From Micromonospora echinospora (GTDB lineage: Bacteria; Actinomycetota; Actinomycetes; Mycobacteriales; Micromonosporaceae), in the NCBI RefSeq assembly GCF_014203425.1, contig NZ_JACHJC010000001.1, positions 1,054,001 to 1,118,000 of the forward strand: 64,000 bases of DNA, given 5' to 3'. A model generated the notes under the pieces. It searched no databases and was not told where the DNA came from. It saw only the letters and a program-made list of their open reading frames with translations. Position numbers and translations under genes: made by a program. This document shows positions 15,698 through 24,426 of this stretch, piece after piece (positions within the stretch are counted from its first letter, which is position 1; every line of letters begins with the position of its first letter).

Positions 15698-16870
15698 GTG
15701 ACCAGCCCGTTCGACGACTCCAGCTCGGCGCGTCTGTCGCCGCGCCGCGACCTGGAGCCGTCGGTGCTCGGCCCGGTCGGCGAGCGCGTATCCGACGTCG
15801 AACGGATCGCCGTGCTGCGCGCCAACGCGCTCGGCGACTTCATCTTCGTGCTGCCGGCGCTGGACGCGCTGCGGTCGGCGTACCCGTCGGCGGAGATCGT
15901 GCTGCTCGGCGCGCCGTGGCACGCGGCGCTCTGGCGCGACCGGCCCGGCCCGGTGGATCGGGTGCTGGTGGTGCCGGCGGCGCCCGGCATCCGCGATCCC
16001 GGCGCCGGCGAGGAGCCGGGAGACGTCGCGGAGTTCCTGGCCGCGGCCCGTGCCGAGCGGTTCGACCTGGCCTTGCAGGTGCACGGCGGCGGGGCGAACT
16101 CCAACCCGCTGGTGGCGGGCCTGGGCGCGCGGGTCACCGCCGGCCTGCGGGCCGAGGGTGCGCCGCCGCTCGACCGCTGGCTGCGCTACGTCTACTACCA
16201 GCACGAGGTGATCCGCTACCTGGAGGTGGCCGCGCTGGTCGGCGCGCCCGCCACCACGATCGTCCCATCGCTCGCGGTGACCGCCGCCGACCGGGCCGAG
16301 GCCGCCGCCGTGCTCGGCCCGCAGAGGCGGCCGCTGGTGGCGCTGCACCCGGGCGCCACCGACACGCGGCGGCGCTGGCCGCCGGAATGCTTCGCCGAGG
16401 TCGCCCGCGCGCTCACCGGAGACGGGTACGAGGTGCTGGTCACCGGCACTCCCGCCGAGCAGGAGACGGTGGACGCGGTGGCGGCGGCCGCCGGCGTGCC
16501 GGTACGCCCGCAGGTCGGCACGCTCAGCCTCGGGGCGCTGGCCGCCGCGTACGCCGACTGCGCGCTCGTGGTCTCCAACGACACCGGACCGCTGCACCTG
16601 GCCGCCGCCGTGGGCGCGCCGACTGTCGGTGTGTTCTGGGTCGGCAACCTGATCAACGGGGCGTCGCCGCTGCGCGACCGGCACCGCCCGATCGCCGCCT
16701 GGACCACCCACTGCCCGGTCTGCGGCGTCGACTGCACACCGGGGATCTACCCGCACCGGCCCGGCGACGGGGAGTGCCCGCACCGGGTGTCGTTCGTGGC
16801 CGACGTGCCAGCGGTCGAGGTGATCGAGGCGGCCCGCGAGCTGCTCACACCTCCGCCGCCGACTCGCTGA
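15698..16870 (+). CDS. Glycosyltransferase family 9 (heptosyltransferase-like)
   Basis: This 390-aa protein resembles ADP-heptose:LPS heptosyltransferases (GT9). The N-terminal IAVLRANALGDFIFVLPALDAL replaces the usual RxxxIGDxxxxxP motif. The C-terminal half has VALHPGATDTRRRWPPECF and VSNDTGPLHLAAAVGAPTVGVFW, the nucleotide-sugar site. The GTG is placed 7 bp after the Hsp20 stop; earlier frame sequence shadows Hsp20. Actinobacteria have no LPS, so the acceptor is probably another surface glycan. The adjacent heptose kinase/adenylyltransferase gene on the opposite strand fits an ADP-heptose donor. The 3' end overlaps the GT2 gene by 26 bp. Confidence 0.9.
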   Translation: MTSPFDDSSSARLSPRRDLEPSVLGPVGERVSDVERIAVLRANALGDFIFVLPALDALRSAYPSAEIVLLGAPWHAALWRDRPGPVDRVLVVPAAPGIRDPGAGEEPGDVAEFLAAARAERFDLALQVHGGGANSNPLVAGLGARVTAGLRAEGAPPLDRWLRYVYYQHEVIRYLEVAALVGAPATTIVPSLAVTAADRAEAAAVLGPQRRPLVALHPGATDTRRRWPPECFAEVARALTGDGYEVLVTGTPAEQETVDAVAAAAGVPVRPQVGTLSLGALAAAYADCALVVSNDTGPLHLAAAVGAPTVGVFWVGNLINGASPLRDRHRPIAAWTTHCPVCGVDCTPGIYPHRPGDGECPHRVSFVADVPAVEVIEAARELLTPPPPTR

Positions 16871-17717
16871 GCACGACCTCCCACGCCTCCACGTCCCGCT
16901 CGGTGACAGTGGTCGGCGACTCCAAATGGTAGGCCCCGCTGGGCAGCACACCGGCGCCGCCGTGGCGCTCCAGCACCGCGAGCTGGGCGGCGACGTCCTC
17001 GCCCTGGTGCCGGTCGGGCAGCCGCTCCCAGAAGTCGAAGCCACCGGCCTCGACCAGCTTCGCCCGGTCGTAGAGCACGCAGCCGCCGATCCAGGAGACC
17101 TTGTACGCGCGCCACTGCCCCGGCGGCAGGTTCAGCTTCTCGGTGACGTGCAGCAGGTTCGCGGCCGGGTGGATGGACGCCCGATGCCACTCCGGCGTAC
17201 CGGGCAGGATGCGTTCCGGCACCGGCCGCCCGGTCCACTCCTCGTAGTGCTCGTGCGTCTCCGGGCGGACGTCGTCGGCGTAGGAGAGCCCGTGCACCGC
17301 GTTGCCGACGAACCCGCAGCCCAGCTCGTCCAGCGCGGTGACCAGGCGGGACAGCGTGCCCGGCTCCAGCCACACGTCGTCGTCAAGGCAGAGCACGGCG
17401 TCCGCCGCCGACTGGGCGAGCAGGTAGGACCGGTGTTCGGCCAGGCCGCGCCGGGGCAGCCGCCGGGTCAGCAGCACCGGGTGCCCCCGGTGCCGCAACG
17501 CCCGGACCATCGTGGCGGCGGCCGGATGCGCGTACGCGGGCTCGCCGTCGGACTGGTCGCTGACCACCACCCCGAAGCCGGGTACGCCCTCCTGGGCGGC
17601 CAGCCCGGAGAGGGTGACAGCCAGTTCGGCGGGCCGGTTGCGGGTGGGAATCAGCACGTCGAGCCGCCGGTGCTGCCGGAACTGCCCGGGCGTGCCCGGG
17701 TCGAGCGGTCGGGTCAC
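16845..17717 (-). CDS. Glycosyltransferase family 2
   Basis: This 290-aa GT-A-fold enzyme has the N-terminal LDVLIPTRNRPAELAVTLSGLAAQ, the metal-binding acidic motif LCLDDDVWLEPGTL near residue 110, and a later YKVSWIGGCVLYDR acceptor region with GEDVAAQLAVL (ED motif). There are no membrane helices. The GTG overlaps the stop of the HldE-type gene (GTGA), so the two are cotranslated. The donor sugar cannot be read. It likely works with the heptose genes to build a surface glycan. Confidence 0.9.
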   Translation of the reverse strand: MTRPLDPGTPGQFRQHRRLDVLIPTRNRPAELAVTLSGLAAQEGVPGFGVVVSDQSDGEPAYAHPAAATMVRALRHRGHPVLLTRRLPRRGLAEHRSYLLAQSAADAVLCLDDDVWLEPGTLSRLVTALDELGCGFVGNAVHGLSYADDVRPETHEHYEEWTGRPVPERILPGTPEWHRASIHPAANLLHVTEKLNLPPGQWRAYKVSWIGGCVLYDRAKLVEAGGFDFWERLPDRHQGEDVAAQLAVLERHGGAGVLPSGAYHLESPTTVTERDVEAWEVVLSESAAEV

Positions 17718-19609
17718 GCCGGCCTGCCTTCGCCCACGGCGGGGCTGTGCTGGTCAGGCACGGCCTCACGGCCCTCGCTTCGCTCGGTGCGTTCGCTCAT
17801 GCCGACCGACTGGGCGCGGATCCGGTCGATGATCGCCGAGGTGGAGCGGTCCGGCACGTACCCGAGCGTGCGTACCTGCCCGCCCAGCCGCCGCACCAGC
17901 GGTGCCTCCGGCACCATCTCCGGCGGGTAGTCGCCGCCCTTGACGTAGACGTCCGGCCGGACCGCCTCGATCAGCCGGGCCGGCGAGTCCTCCTCGAAGA
18001 CCACCACGTGGTCGACGCAGGCCAGCGCCGCCAGCAGGGCGATGCGGTCCTCGACCGGGTTGACCGGCCGGTCCGCGCCCTTGAGCCGGCGCACGCTGCC
18101 GTCCGAGTTGACCGCCACGATCAGCAGGTCACCGAGCGCGCGGGCCTGGGTCAGGTAGCGGACGTGCCCCGGGTGCAGCACGTCGAAGCAGCCGTTGGTG
18201 AACACCACCGACCGGCCGGCCTGCCGGTGCTCGTCCACGAGCGCGGCCAGTTCGTCGGCGCCGACCAACGCCGGGTGCCCGCCCTCCTCCGGGCCGGCGC
18301 CGAGTGCTGCGAGCAGGTCCTCCTGGCGGCACACGCAGGTGCCGGTGTCGGCCACCGTGATGGTGGCGGCGAGCTGCGCGAGCTGGGCGGCGGTGGGCAG
18401 GCCCGAGTCGGCGGCGAGCGCCAGCGTCATGGCCGCCAGGTACGCGTCCCCGGCGCCCACCGCGTGGCTGGCCGGGACCGGGGTGCTGTGGCTGCGCCGG
18501 GGCTCACCCTCGGCGCCGCCGACCACCGCGCCCTCGGTGTCCAGGGTCACCGCCACCACGTCCGCGCCGGTGTGCGCGCGCAGCTCGGGCAGGCGCGACT
18601 CGGCGAGCACGGCCCGGTCCACGCCGGTACCGGCGGTTGCGCTCACCGTCACGCCGGTGCCGGTGACGCTGAGTCCGTCCCCGGTCAGCGCCACCCGCTC
18701 CTCGCCGGGCGTCGGCTCGCCGGTCGGGCCGGTGGAGCCGTCGGTGGTCCGGGCGGCGGGCGCGCCCGAGGTCGGGTGCGGGCTACCAGGCGCGCGGTCG
18801 CCGGACCCGCCGGGCGCCGCGCCGACCATCAGCTCGGACGGGCCTTCGGCCTCCGGCGGGTGGTCCAGGTGCAGGTCACCACCATTGGGTACGGCGTTGC
18901 GCTCGCCGTGCGCGAAACCGGCGGCGGCGCGGGCCAGCAGCCGGGTGGCCTCGGCGAAGCTCGGCGTCACCACAGTCGGGTTCAGCCCACGCCAGTCGGC
19001 CAGATCGTGCGCGTCCAGCGCCACGGTGCCGTAGCGGTCCCGGTTGGCGACCAGCCAGGCGCGTACCGCCGAGGGCAGGCCGCCCAGTCCGTAGTCGCAG
19101 ACCACGAGCGTGAGCGGCTGTCCCGGGGCCACCGCGCGCAGTTCCTCGGTGGCGCAGTGCAGCGCGGTCAGCAGCCGTGCCACCCCGTCGTCGTCCAGCG
19201 CGTCCTCCGGGCCGCCGGAGTCCTCCCGGAGCAGGATCTGGTTGCCGGCGAGCATCCGCCGCTTGACCGGCGTCGGGCGGCCGGGCTGGCTCACCGTACG
19301 GTCCCAGACCGCCGCGCGGTCCAGGCAGTCGTGCAGCTCGTCGCCGGCCACGTCGGCGCCGACCGGGGCGACCAGCGCGGCCCGGCCGCCGAGCGCCGCG
19401 ACGTTCACCGCCGTGTTGGCGGCGCCCCCGGCCGCGGAGATCCGCCGCCGCAGGGTGAGGACCGGCGCGGGCGCCTCGCGGCAGAGCCGCTCCGACTCGG
19501 CGAACCGCCACTCGTCCAGCATGGCGTCCCCGACGACCAGCACGGGACGCTGCTGCCAGCTCGCCACCACGGTGGCCAGCCGGCGCTCTTCCGCTGCTGC
19601 TCCTGCCAT
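17714..19609 (-). CDS. hldE: Bifunctional heptose-7-phosphate kinase / heptose-1-phosphate adenylyltransferase (HldE-type)
   Basis: This 631-aa protein has a PfkB-type sugar kinase followed by a nucleotidyltransferase, the two steps that make ADP-heptose. The kinase shows VLVVGDAMLDEW, ISAAGGAANTAVNVAALGG and the catalytic GAGDAYLAA near residue 383. The transferase shows FTNGCFDVLHPGHVRYL near 470 and VKGGDYPPE. A low-complexity Gly/Thr/Pro/Ala stretch of about 95 residues (about 235-330) is inserted into the kinase domain and explains the length (Escherichia coli HldE is 477 aa). It is cotranslated with the GT2 gene. The E. coli symbol is used by domain order only. Confidence 0.88.
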   Translation of the reverse strand: MAGAAAEERRLATVVASWQQRPVLVVGDAMLDEWRFAESERLCREAPAPVLTLRRRISAAGGAANTAVNVAALGGRAALVAPVGADVAGDELHDCLDRAAVWDRTVSQPGRPTPVKRRMLAGNQILLREDSGGPEDALDDDGVARLLTALHCATEELRAVAPGQPLTLVVCDYGLGGLPSAVRAWLVANRDRYGTVALDAHDLADWRGLNPTVVTPSFAEATRLLARAAAGFAHGERNAVPNGGDLHLDHPPEAEGPSELMVGAAPGGSGDRAPGSPHPTSGAPAARTTDGSTGPTGEPTPGEERVALTGDGLSVTGTGVTVSATAGTGVDRAVLAESRLPELRAHTGADVVAVTLDTEGAVVGGAEGEPRRSHSTPVPASHAVGAGDAYLAAMTLALAADSGLPTAAQLAQLAATITVADTGTCVCRQEDLLAALGAGPEEGGHPALVGADELAALVDEHRQAGRSVVFTNGCFDVLHPGHVRYLTQARALGDLLIVAVNSDGSVRRLKGADRPVNPVEDRIALLAALACVDHVVVFEEDSPARLIEAVRPDVYVKGGDYPPEMVPEAPLVRRLGGQVRTLGYVPDRSTSAIIDRIRAQSVGMSERTERSEGREAVPDQHSPAVGEGRPA

Positions 19610-19733
19610 GCCTCTGCGGATCCCCCCACGCCGTCAGGACAAACCTGGTGCGACGCGGGCCACCCGGTGCGCCCGGTTTCGCCGCATCGGCCGGGGGAAC
19701 GGTTCAGACATACCCCGGAGAGGAGAGAAGAGC

Positions 19734-20288
19734 ATGGCAGCGACACTTCAGGGCAAGCGCATCGCCTTCCTGGCCGCCGACGGCGTCGAGGAGGTCGAGT
19801 ACACCCAGCCCCGGGAGGCGGTGGAGAACGCGGGCGCGCAGGTCGAGCTGGTCTCCCTCGACTCCGGCTCGATCCAGGCCTTCAACCACCTCGACCACGG
19901 CAAGCAGTACCAGGTCGACGTCACCGTCAAGGAGGCGGACGCCGGGGCGTACGACGGGCTGGTGCTGCCCGGCGGCGTGGCGAACCCGGACTTCCTGCGC
20001 GCGGACCCGGACGCGGTCCGGTTCGTGAAGTCGTTCTTCGACGCCGGCAAGCCGGTCGGGGTGATCTGCCACGGCCCGTGGACGCTCGTTGAGGCCGACG
20101 TGGTGCGGGGCCGCACGATCACGTCCTGGCCGAGCCTGCGCACCGACCTCACGAACGCCGGCGCGAACTGGGTCGACAAGGAGGTCGTCACCGACAACGG
20201 GCTGGTCAGCAGCCGCAAACCGGACGACCTGCCCGCGTTCTGCGCCAAGATCGTGGAGGAGTTCGCCGAGGGCCGGCACACCGCCTGA
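19734..20288 (+). CDS. DJ-1/PfpI family protein (type 1 glutamine amidotransferase-like)
   Basis: This 184-aa protein has the PfpI fold: RIAFLAADGVEEVEYTQPREAVENAGAQVELVS, GLVLPGGVANPDFLR and the nucleophile elbow VICHGPWTLVEA with Cys near residue 110. His follows the Cys, as in the PfpI/YhbO group of stress-related hydrolases or deglycases. A strong purine-rich ribosome site (GGAGAGGAGAGAAG) precedes the ATG. The exact reaction is disputed for the family. Confidence 0.92.
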   Translation: MAATLQGKRIAFLAADGVEEVEYTQPREAVENAGAQVELVSLDSGSIQAFNHLDHGKQYQVDVTVKEADAGAYDGLVLPGGVANPDFLRADPDAVRFVKSFFDAGKPVGVICHGPWTLVEADVVRGRTITSWPSLRTDLTNAGANWVDKEVVTDNGLVSSRKPDDLPAFCAKIVEEFAEGRHTA

Positions 20289-20301
20289 GGAAAGTCACCC
20301 G

Positions 20302-20332
20302 CCCACCGGGGGCATGATCCGCCCTCGGTGGG
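20302..20332 (+). terminator. Possible weak terminator after DJ-1 gene
   Basis: CCCACCG and CGGTGGG can pair around a 17-nt loop between the DJ-1 and DHA2 transporter genes. There is no T run, so attenuation or partial readthrough is possible. Confidence 0.4.
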
Positions 20333-20344
20333 ATAGGAAGCGGG

Positions 20345-22012
20345 ATGACCGCCCAGACCGCCCCGCCCGCGCTGCCCGCCCGCCAGATCCGCCTGCTGAT
20401 GTTCGGTCTGATGACCGGCATGCTGCTGGCGGCGCTCGACCAGACCATCGTCGGCACCGCCCTGCCGACGATCGTGGGGGAGCTGGGCGGCATCAACCAC
20501 TACTCGTGGGTGGTCACCGCATACCTGCTGGCCTCGACCGCCTCGACGCCGCTGTACGGCAAGATGGCCGACCTGTACGGACGCCGGCCGGTCTTCCTGT
20601 TCTCGATCGGCATGTTCCTGCTCGGCTCGTTGCTGGCCGGGCTGTCGCAGAACATGACCCAGCTGATCGTCACGCGCGGTGTGCAGGGTATCGGCGCGGG
20701 TGGCCTGATGACGCTGGCGTTCACCATCATCTCGGACGTGGTCTCGCCCCGGGAGCGTGGCCGCTACCAGGGGTTGTTCGGCGCGGTGTTCGGCGTGTCC
20801 TCGGTGGCCGGGCCGCTCGTCGGCGGTTACTTCGCGGAGACCAACTGGCGGTGGATCTTCTACATCAACGTGCCGCTGGCGATCCTCGCCATCGTGGTCT
20901 GCTGGCACGTGATGCGGCTGGTGCCGTTCGAGCGCCGGGAGCACACAGTCGACTGGATCGGCGCGGCGCTGCTGGTAGCCGGGGTGAGCTGCCTGCTGCT
21001 GGCGCTGAGCTGGGGTGGCGCCGAGTACGCCTGGGGTTCCGGCGTGATCGTCGGCCTGTTCGTCGCGGGAGCGGTGCTGGGCGTGCTGTTCGTCGTCCAG
21101 GAGGCGCGGACCCGGGAACCGATCCTGCCGCTGCGGTTGTTCCGCAGCGCCACGTTCGCGCTCGCCAACGCGGCGGGCTTCGTCCTCGGTCTGGTGATGT
21201 TCGGGTCGATCATCTTCATCCCGCTCTACCTCCAGATCGTCAAGGGCGCCTCACCGACGCGCAGCGGTCTGCTGATGCTGCCGATGATGGCCGGCGTCAT
21301 CATCACCTCGATCATCACCGGCCGGGCGATGAGCCGGATCGGCAGGTACAAGTGGTTCCCGGTGGCGGGCGCGGCCGTGCTGGTGGTCGGCATGCTGCTG
21401 TTCCAGCAGCTCCAGGTGGCCACCACGCTGTGGGCCGCGTTCGGCTACATGGTGGTGATCGGTGTCGGGCTGGGCCTGTGCATGCAGTCGCTGATCCTCG
21501 CGGTGCAGAACGCGGTCAGCGTGCGCGACCTGGGCGCGGGCACCTCCTCGGCCACGTTCTTCCGGTCGCTCGGCGGCTCGTTCGGCGTGGCCATCCTCGG
21601 CGCGGTGCTGTCGTCCCGGCTCACCACCGAACTGGCCGGCCGGCTGCCCGGCGCGCTCGCGCAGCTCCCGCCGGAGCAGCGGGCCGCGGTGTCGGCCGGC
21701 GGGAACTTCTCGATCAACGACCCGGCGGCCGTCCTGGCCCTGCCCGCCCCGGTACGCGCCGCCGTACAGGCCGCGTTCGTCGAGTCGCTGCACCTGGTCT
21801 TCCTGACCACCGGGCTGATCGCGATCGTCGCGGTGCTGGTCACGCTGGCGATGCCGAACCACCAGCTGCGCGGTACCGGTCCGCAGGGCGCCACCGGCGG
21901 CGCCGACCCGATCGGCGGCAAGGCCCCCGCGCCGGGCGGCAAGCCGCTCACCAAGGAGTCGAAGGAGGAGGCCGCCGCCGACATGGAGGCGAAGTCGCAG
22001 ACGATGCTGTGA
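20345..22012 (+). CDS. MFS multidrug transporter, DHA2 (14-TM) family
   Basis: This 555-aa drug:proton antiporter has the DHA2 signatures: LAALDQTIVGTALPTIVGELGG on helix 1, the motif A loop LYGKMADLYGRRPVF, and motif C-like GAVFGVSSVAGPLVGGYFAETNWRWIFYINVPLAI. Fourteen hydrophobic helices can be counted. The C-terminus is a polar Gly/Lys-rich tail. A ribosome site (AGGAAGCGGG) precedes the ATG. No regulator gene is adjacent; the substrates are unknown. Confidence 0.92.
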   Translation: MTAQTAPPALPARQIRLLMFGLMTGMLLAALDQTIVGTALPTIVGELGGINHYSWVVTAYLLASTASTPLYGKMADLYGRRPVFLFSIGMFLLGSLLAGLSQNMTQLIVTRGVQGIGAGGLMTLAFTIISDVVSPRERGRYQGLFGAVFGVSSVAGPLVGGYFAETNWRWIFYINVPLAILAIVVCWHVMRLVPFERREHTVDWIGAALLVAGVSCLLLALSWGGAEYAWGSGVIVGLFVAGAVLGVLFVVQEARTREPILPLRLFRSATFALANAAGFVLGLVMFGSIIFIPLYLQIVKGASPTRSGLLMLPMMAGVIITSIITGRAMSRIGRYKWFPVAGAAVLVVGMLLFQQLQVATTLWAAFGYMVVIGVGLGLCMQSLILAVQNAVSVRDLGAGTSSATFFRSLGGSFGVAILGAVLSSRLTTELAGRLPGALAQLPPEQRAAVSAGGNFSINDPAAVLALPAPVRAAVQAAFVESLHLVFLTTGLIAIVAVLVTLAMPNHQLRGTGPQGATGGADPIGGKAPAPGGKPLTKESKEEAAADMEAKSQTML

Positions 22013-22019
22013 CCGGCGG

Positions 22020-22511
22020 CTACTTGAGGATCAGCCGGTTGGTCTGCTCGAACACGTCCAGGTCGGCGAGCGTCTCGTGGACGCTCGTCGAGAGCGGGTG
22101 CGGGAAGTCCGCCGGACGGAAGAATCCGGCGTCGGTGGTCTCGTCGGTGAACCGGTCCAGCTCGCCGTCCCACTCGTCGACCCGGAACGCGGCGGTGAAG
22201 ACCTGGTACGTGTGCCCGTACATGTTGGTGTGGGTGCGGTCCGGGCCGGTGTAGAGCGCGAACGCGCTGACCCGCAGCGCCCGTAGGCCGGTCTCCTCGC
22301 GCACCTCCCGGACCGCGCAGTCGGCGATCGACTCGCCGAGTTCCATGGCGCCGGCCGGCAGTGCCCACTGGCCGTTGTCGGAGCGCTGGATCAGCAGCAC
22401 CCGCGCGGCGTTGTCGCGCACCACGGCGCGGGCGCCGACGAACATCAGGGTGCGGTCACCGGCCAGGGCGCGGAGTTGCCCCACGTACGAGTCGGCCCAC
22501 GAGATGCTCAC
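22020..22511 (-). CDS. Nudix hydrolase
   Basis: This 163-aa enzyme has a complete Nudix box, GAMELGESIADCAVREVREETGL (GX5EX7REUXEEXGU), near residue 54. Nudix enzymes hydrolyse nucleoside diphosphate-linked compounds; the specific substrate is not readable. The GTG start has a TAGATT box 6 nt upstream and no Shine-Dalgarno sequence. It is convergent with the DHA2 transporter and divergent from the acyl-CoA ligase gene. Confidence 0.93.
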   Translation of the reverse strand: MSISWADSYVGQLRALAGDRTLMFVGARAVVRDNAARVLLIQRSDNGQWALPAGAMELGESIADCAVREVREETGLRALRVSAFALYTGPDRTHTNMYGHTYQVFTAAFRVDEWDGELDRFTDETTDAGFFRPADFPHPLSTSVHETLADLDVFEQTNRLILK

Positions 22512-22517
22512 CCGGAC

Positions 22518-22523
22518 AATCTA
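22518..22523 (-). promoter_or_regulatory. Leaderless-type -10 box of Nudix gene
   Basis: TAGATT on the minus strand, 6 nt before the GTG start; no ribosome site between. Confidence 0.6.
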
Positions 22524-22583
22524 CGCATCATCCGCGATCACCTCTGTGGTTCCGGGGGGTTCCGTAGATGTGACCGCCGCCAC

Positions 22584-22589
22584 TACTTT
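22584..22589 (+). promoter_or_regulatory. Leaderless-type -10 box of acyl-CoA ligase gene
   Basis: TACTTT, 7 nt before the ATG; no ribosome site between. It forms a divergent promoter pair with the Nudix gene. Confidence 0.6.
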
Positions 22590-22596
22590 GTTACCC

Positions 22597-24246
22597 ATGC
22601 GTAGCACGATGATGGACGCCCCCCTTCAGGTCGCCCGGATCCTCGAACACGGCGCCACCGTGCACGGCACGGCCGAGGTGGTCACCTGGACCGGCGCCGA
22701 ACCCCGCCGGATGACGTACGCGGAGGTCGGCCGCTCCGCCGCCCGGCTGGCCCACGCGCTGCGCGCGGAGTGCGGCGTGACCGGCGACGAGCGGGTCGCG
22801 ACGTTCATGTGGAACAACAACGAGCACCTGGTGGCCTACTTCGCCGTGCCGAGCATGGGGGCGGTGCTGCACACGCTCAACATCCGGCTCTTCCCCGACC
22901 AGGTCGCCTACATCGCCAACCACGCCGAGGACCGCGTGGTGCTCGTCGACACCACGCTCATCCCGCTGCTCGCCCGGGTGATCGGCGAGATGACCACTGT
23001 GGAGCATGTGGTGGTGGTCGGCGGCGGCGACCCGGCCCCGCTGCTGGCCGCGGCCGGTGACCGGATCACCGTGCACCACTGGGACGCGCTGCTGGCCGAC
23101 CGCCCGGAGCACTACGACTGGCCGGAGGTGGACGAACGCGACGCGGCCGCGCTCTGCTACACCTCGGGCACCACCGGTCACCCCAAGGGTGTCGCCTACT
23201 CGCACCGCTCGATCTACCTGCACTCGCTCCAGGTCTGCATGCCGGAGGGCTTCGGCCTCGGCCCGAACGACCGTGAGCTGGCCATCGTCCCGATGTTCCA
23301 CGCGATGTCCTGGGGCCTGCCGTACGCGACCTTCCTCTCCGGCGCCTCGCTGATCATGCCGGACCGGTTCCTCCAGGCCGAGCCGATCGCCGCGATGATC
23401 GCCGCCGAGCGCCCCACGCTCGCGGGCGCGGTGCCGACCATCTGGACCGACCTGCTGGCCTACCTGGACGCGCACGAGGTGGACCTCTCCTCGCTGAAGG
23501 AGGTCATCGTCGGCGGGTCGGCCTGCCCGCCGGCGCTGATGCACGCGTTCCACGACCGCTACGGCATCGACGTCATCCACGCCTGGGGCATGACCGAGAT
23601 GTCGCCGCTGGGCTCGGTGTCCCGGGCGCCGGCCGGCGCGACCGGCGACGACGCCTGGCGCTACCGCTACACCCAGGGCCGCGTTCCGGCGGGCGTGACC
23701 GCGCGGATCGTCGGCCCGGCGGGTGAGCCGCTGCCCGCCGACGGGGCGTCGGTGGGCGAGCTGGAGGTGCGCGGGCCGTGGGTGACGGCCCGGTACATCG
23801 GCGACGACGTGCCGGAGGAGGAGAAGTTCCGGGACGGCTGGCTGCGCACCGGTGACGTCGGCACGCTCTCGCCGGACGGCTACATCACGCTCACCGACCG
23901 CGCCAAGGACGTGATCAAGTCGGGCGGGGAGTGGATCTCCTCGGTCGAGCTGGAGAATGCCCTGATGGCGCACCCGTCGGTGCTGGAGGCATGCGTGGTG
24001 GGCGTGCCGGACGAGCGCTGGGACGAGCGTCCGCTGGCCACCGTGGTGGTCCGCGAGGGCGCCTCGGTGACCGCCGAGGAGCTGCGGGACTTCCTGGCCG
24101 GCTCGGTGGCCCGCTGGCAGTTGCCGGAACGCTGGGCGTTCATCGACGCCGTGCCGAAGACGAGCGTCGGCAAGTTCGACAAGAAGGTGGTGCGCTCGCG
24201 GTACGCCGACGGCGGGCTCGACGTGCGGGAACTGACCGCGACGTAA
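22597..24246 (+). CDS. Long-chain fatty-acyl-CoA ligase (FadD-type, AMP-forming)
   Basis: This 549-aa enzyme activates fatty acids to acyl-CoA through an acyl-AMP intermediate. The ANL motifs are complete: YTSGTTGHPKGVAYSH near residue 188, AWGMTEMSPLG near 331, the hinge region GWLRTGDVGTLSPDGYITLTDRAKDVIKSGGEWIS near 415, and the catalytic Lys in TSVGKFDKKVVR near 522. The length is typical of medium/long-chain FadD proteins. The open frame extends upstream, but family similarity and the -10 box support this ATG. A hairpin terminator follows. Confidence 0.93.
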   Translation: MRSTMMDAPLQVARILEHGATVHGTAEVVTWTGAEPRRMTYAEVGRSAARLAHALRAECGVTGDERVATFMWNNNEHLVAYFAVPSMGAVLHTLNIRLFPDQVAYIANHAEDRVVLVDTTLIPLLARVIGEMTTVEHVVVVGGGDPAPLLAAAGDRITVHHWDALLADRPEHYDWPEVDERDAAALCYTSGTTGHPKGVAYSHRSIYLHSLQVCMPEGFGLGPNDRELAIVPMFHAMSWGLPYATFLSGASLIMPDRFLQAEPIAAMIAAERPTLAGAVPTIWTDLLAYLDAHEVDLSSLKEVIVGGSACPPALMHAFHDRYGIDVIHAWGMTEMSPLGSVSRAPAGATGDDAWRYRYTQGRVPAGVTARIVGPAGEPLPADGASVGELEVRGPWVTARYIGDDVPEEEKFRDGWLRTGDVGTLSPDGYITLTDRAKDVIKSGGEWISSVELENALMAHPSVLEACVVGVPDERWDERPLATVVVREGASVTAEELRDFLAGSVARWQLPERWAFIDAVPKTSVGKFDKKVVRSRYADGGLDVRELTAT

Positions 24247-24310
24247 CGTTTCGGGGCGTACCGTCGCCTACACGGGCAGGAACACGTTTCCAACGGGCAT
24301 TCCTCCCAGA

Positions 24311-24347
24311 GGGCGGCCCCGGCGTTCGCACCGCGCCGGGGCCGCCC
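24311..24347 (+). terminator. Hairpin after acyl-CoA ligase gene
   Basis: GGGCGGCCCCGGCG and CGCGCCGGGGCCGCCC form a very stable GC stem with an 8-nt loop. It lies between two genes that face each other and could serve both. Confidence 0.75.
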
Positions 24348-24426
24348 GTCCGTTACGGGCTGACCCGCACCGTCATTGTTGCGAAACTTGTTCGCGTCTG
24401 TCCGGCTGTCGGGGAAATCCGGTCGC

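Noticed and set aside
15698..19609. Secondary-metabolite biosynthetic cluster
   Set aside because: There are no polyketide, peptide synthetase or tailoring genes around the glycosyltransferases.
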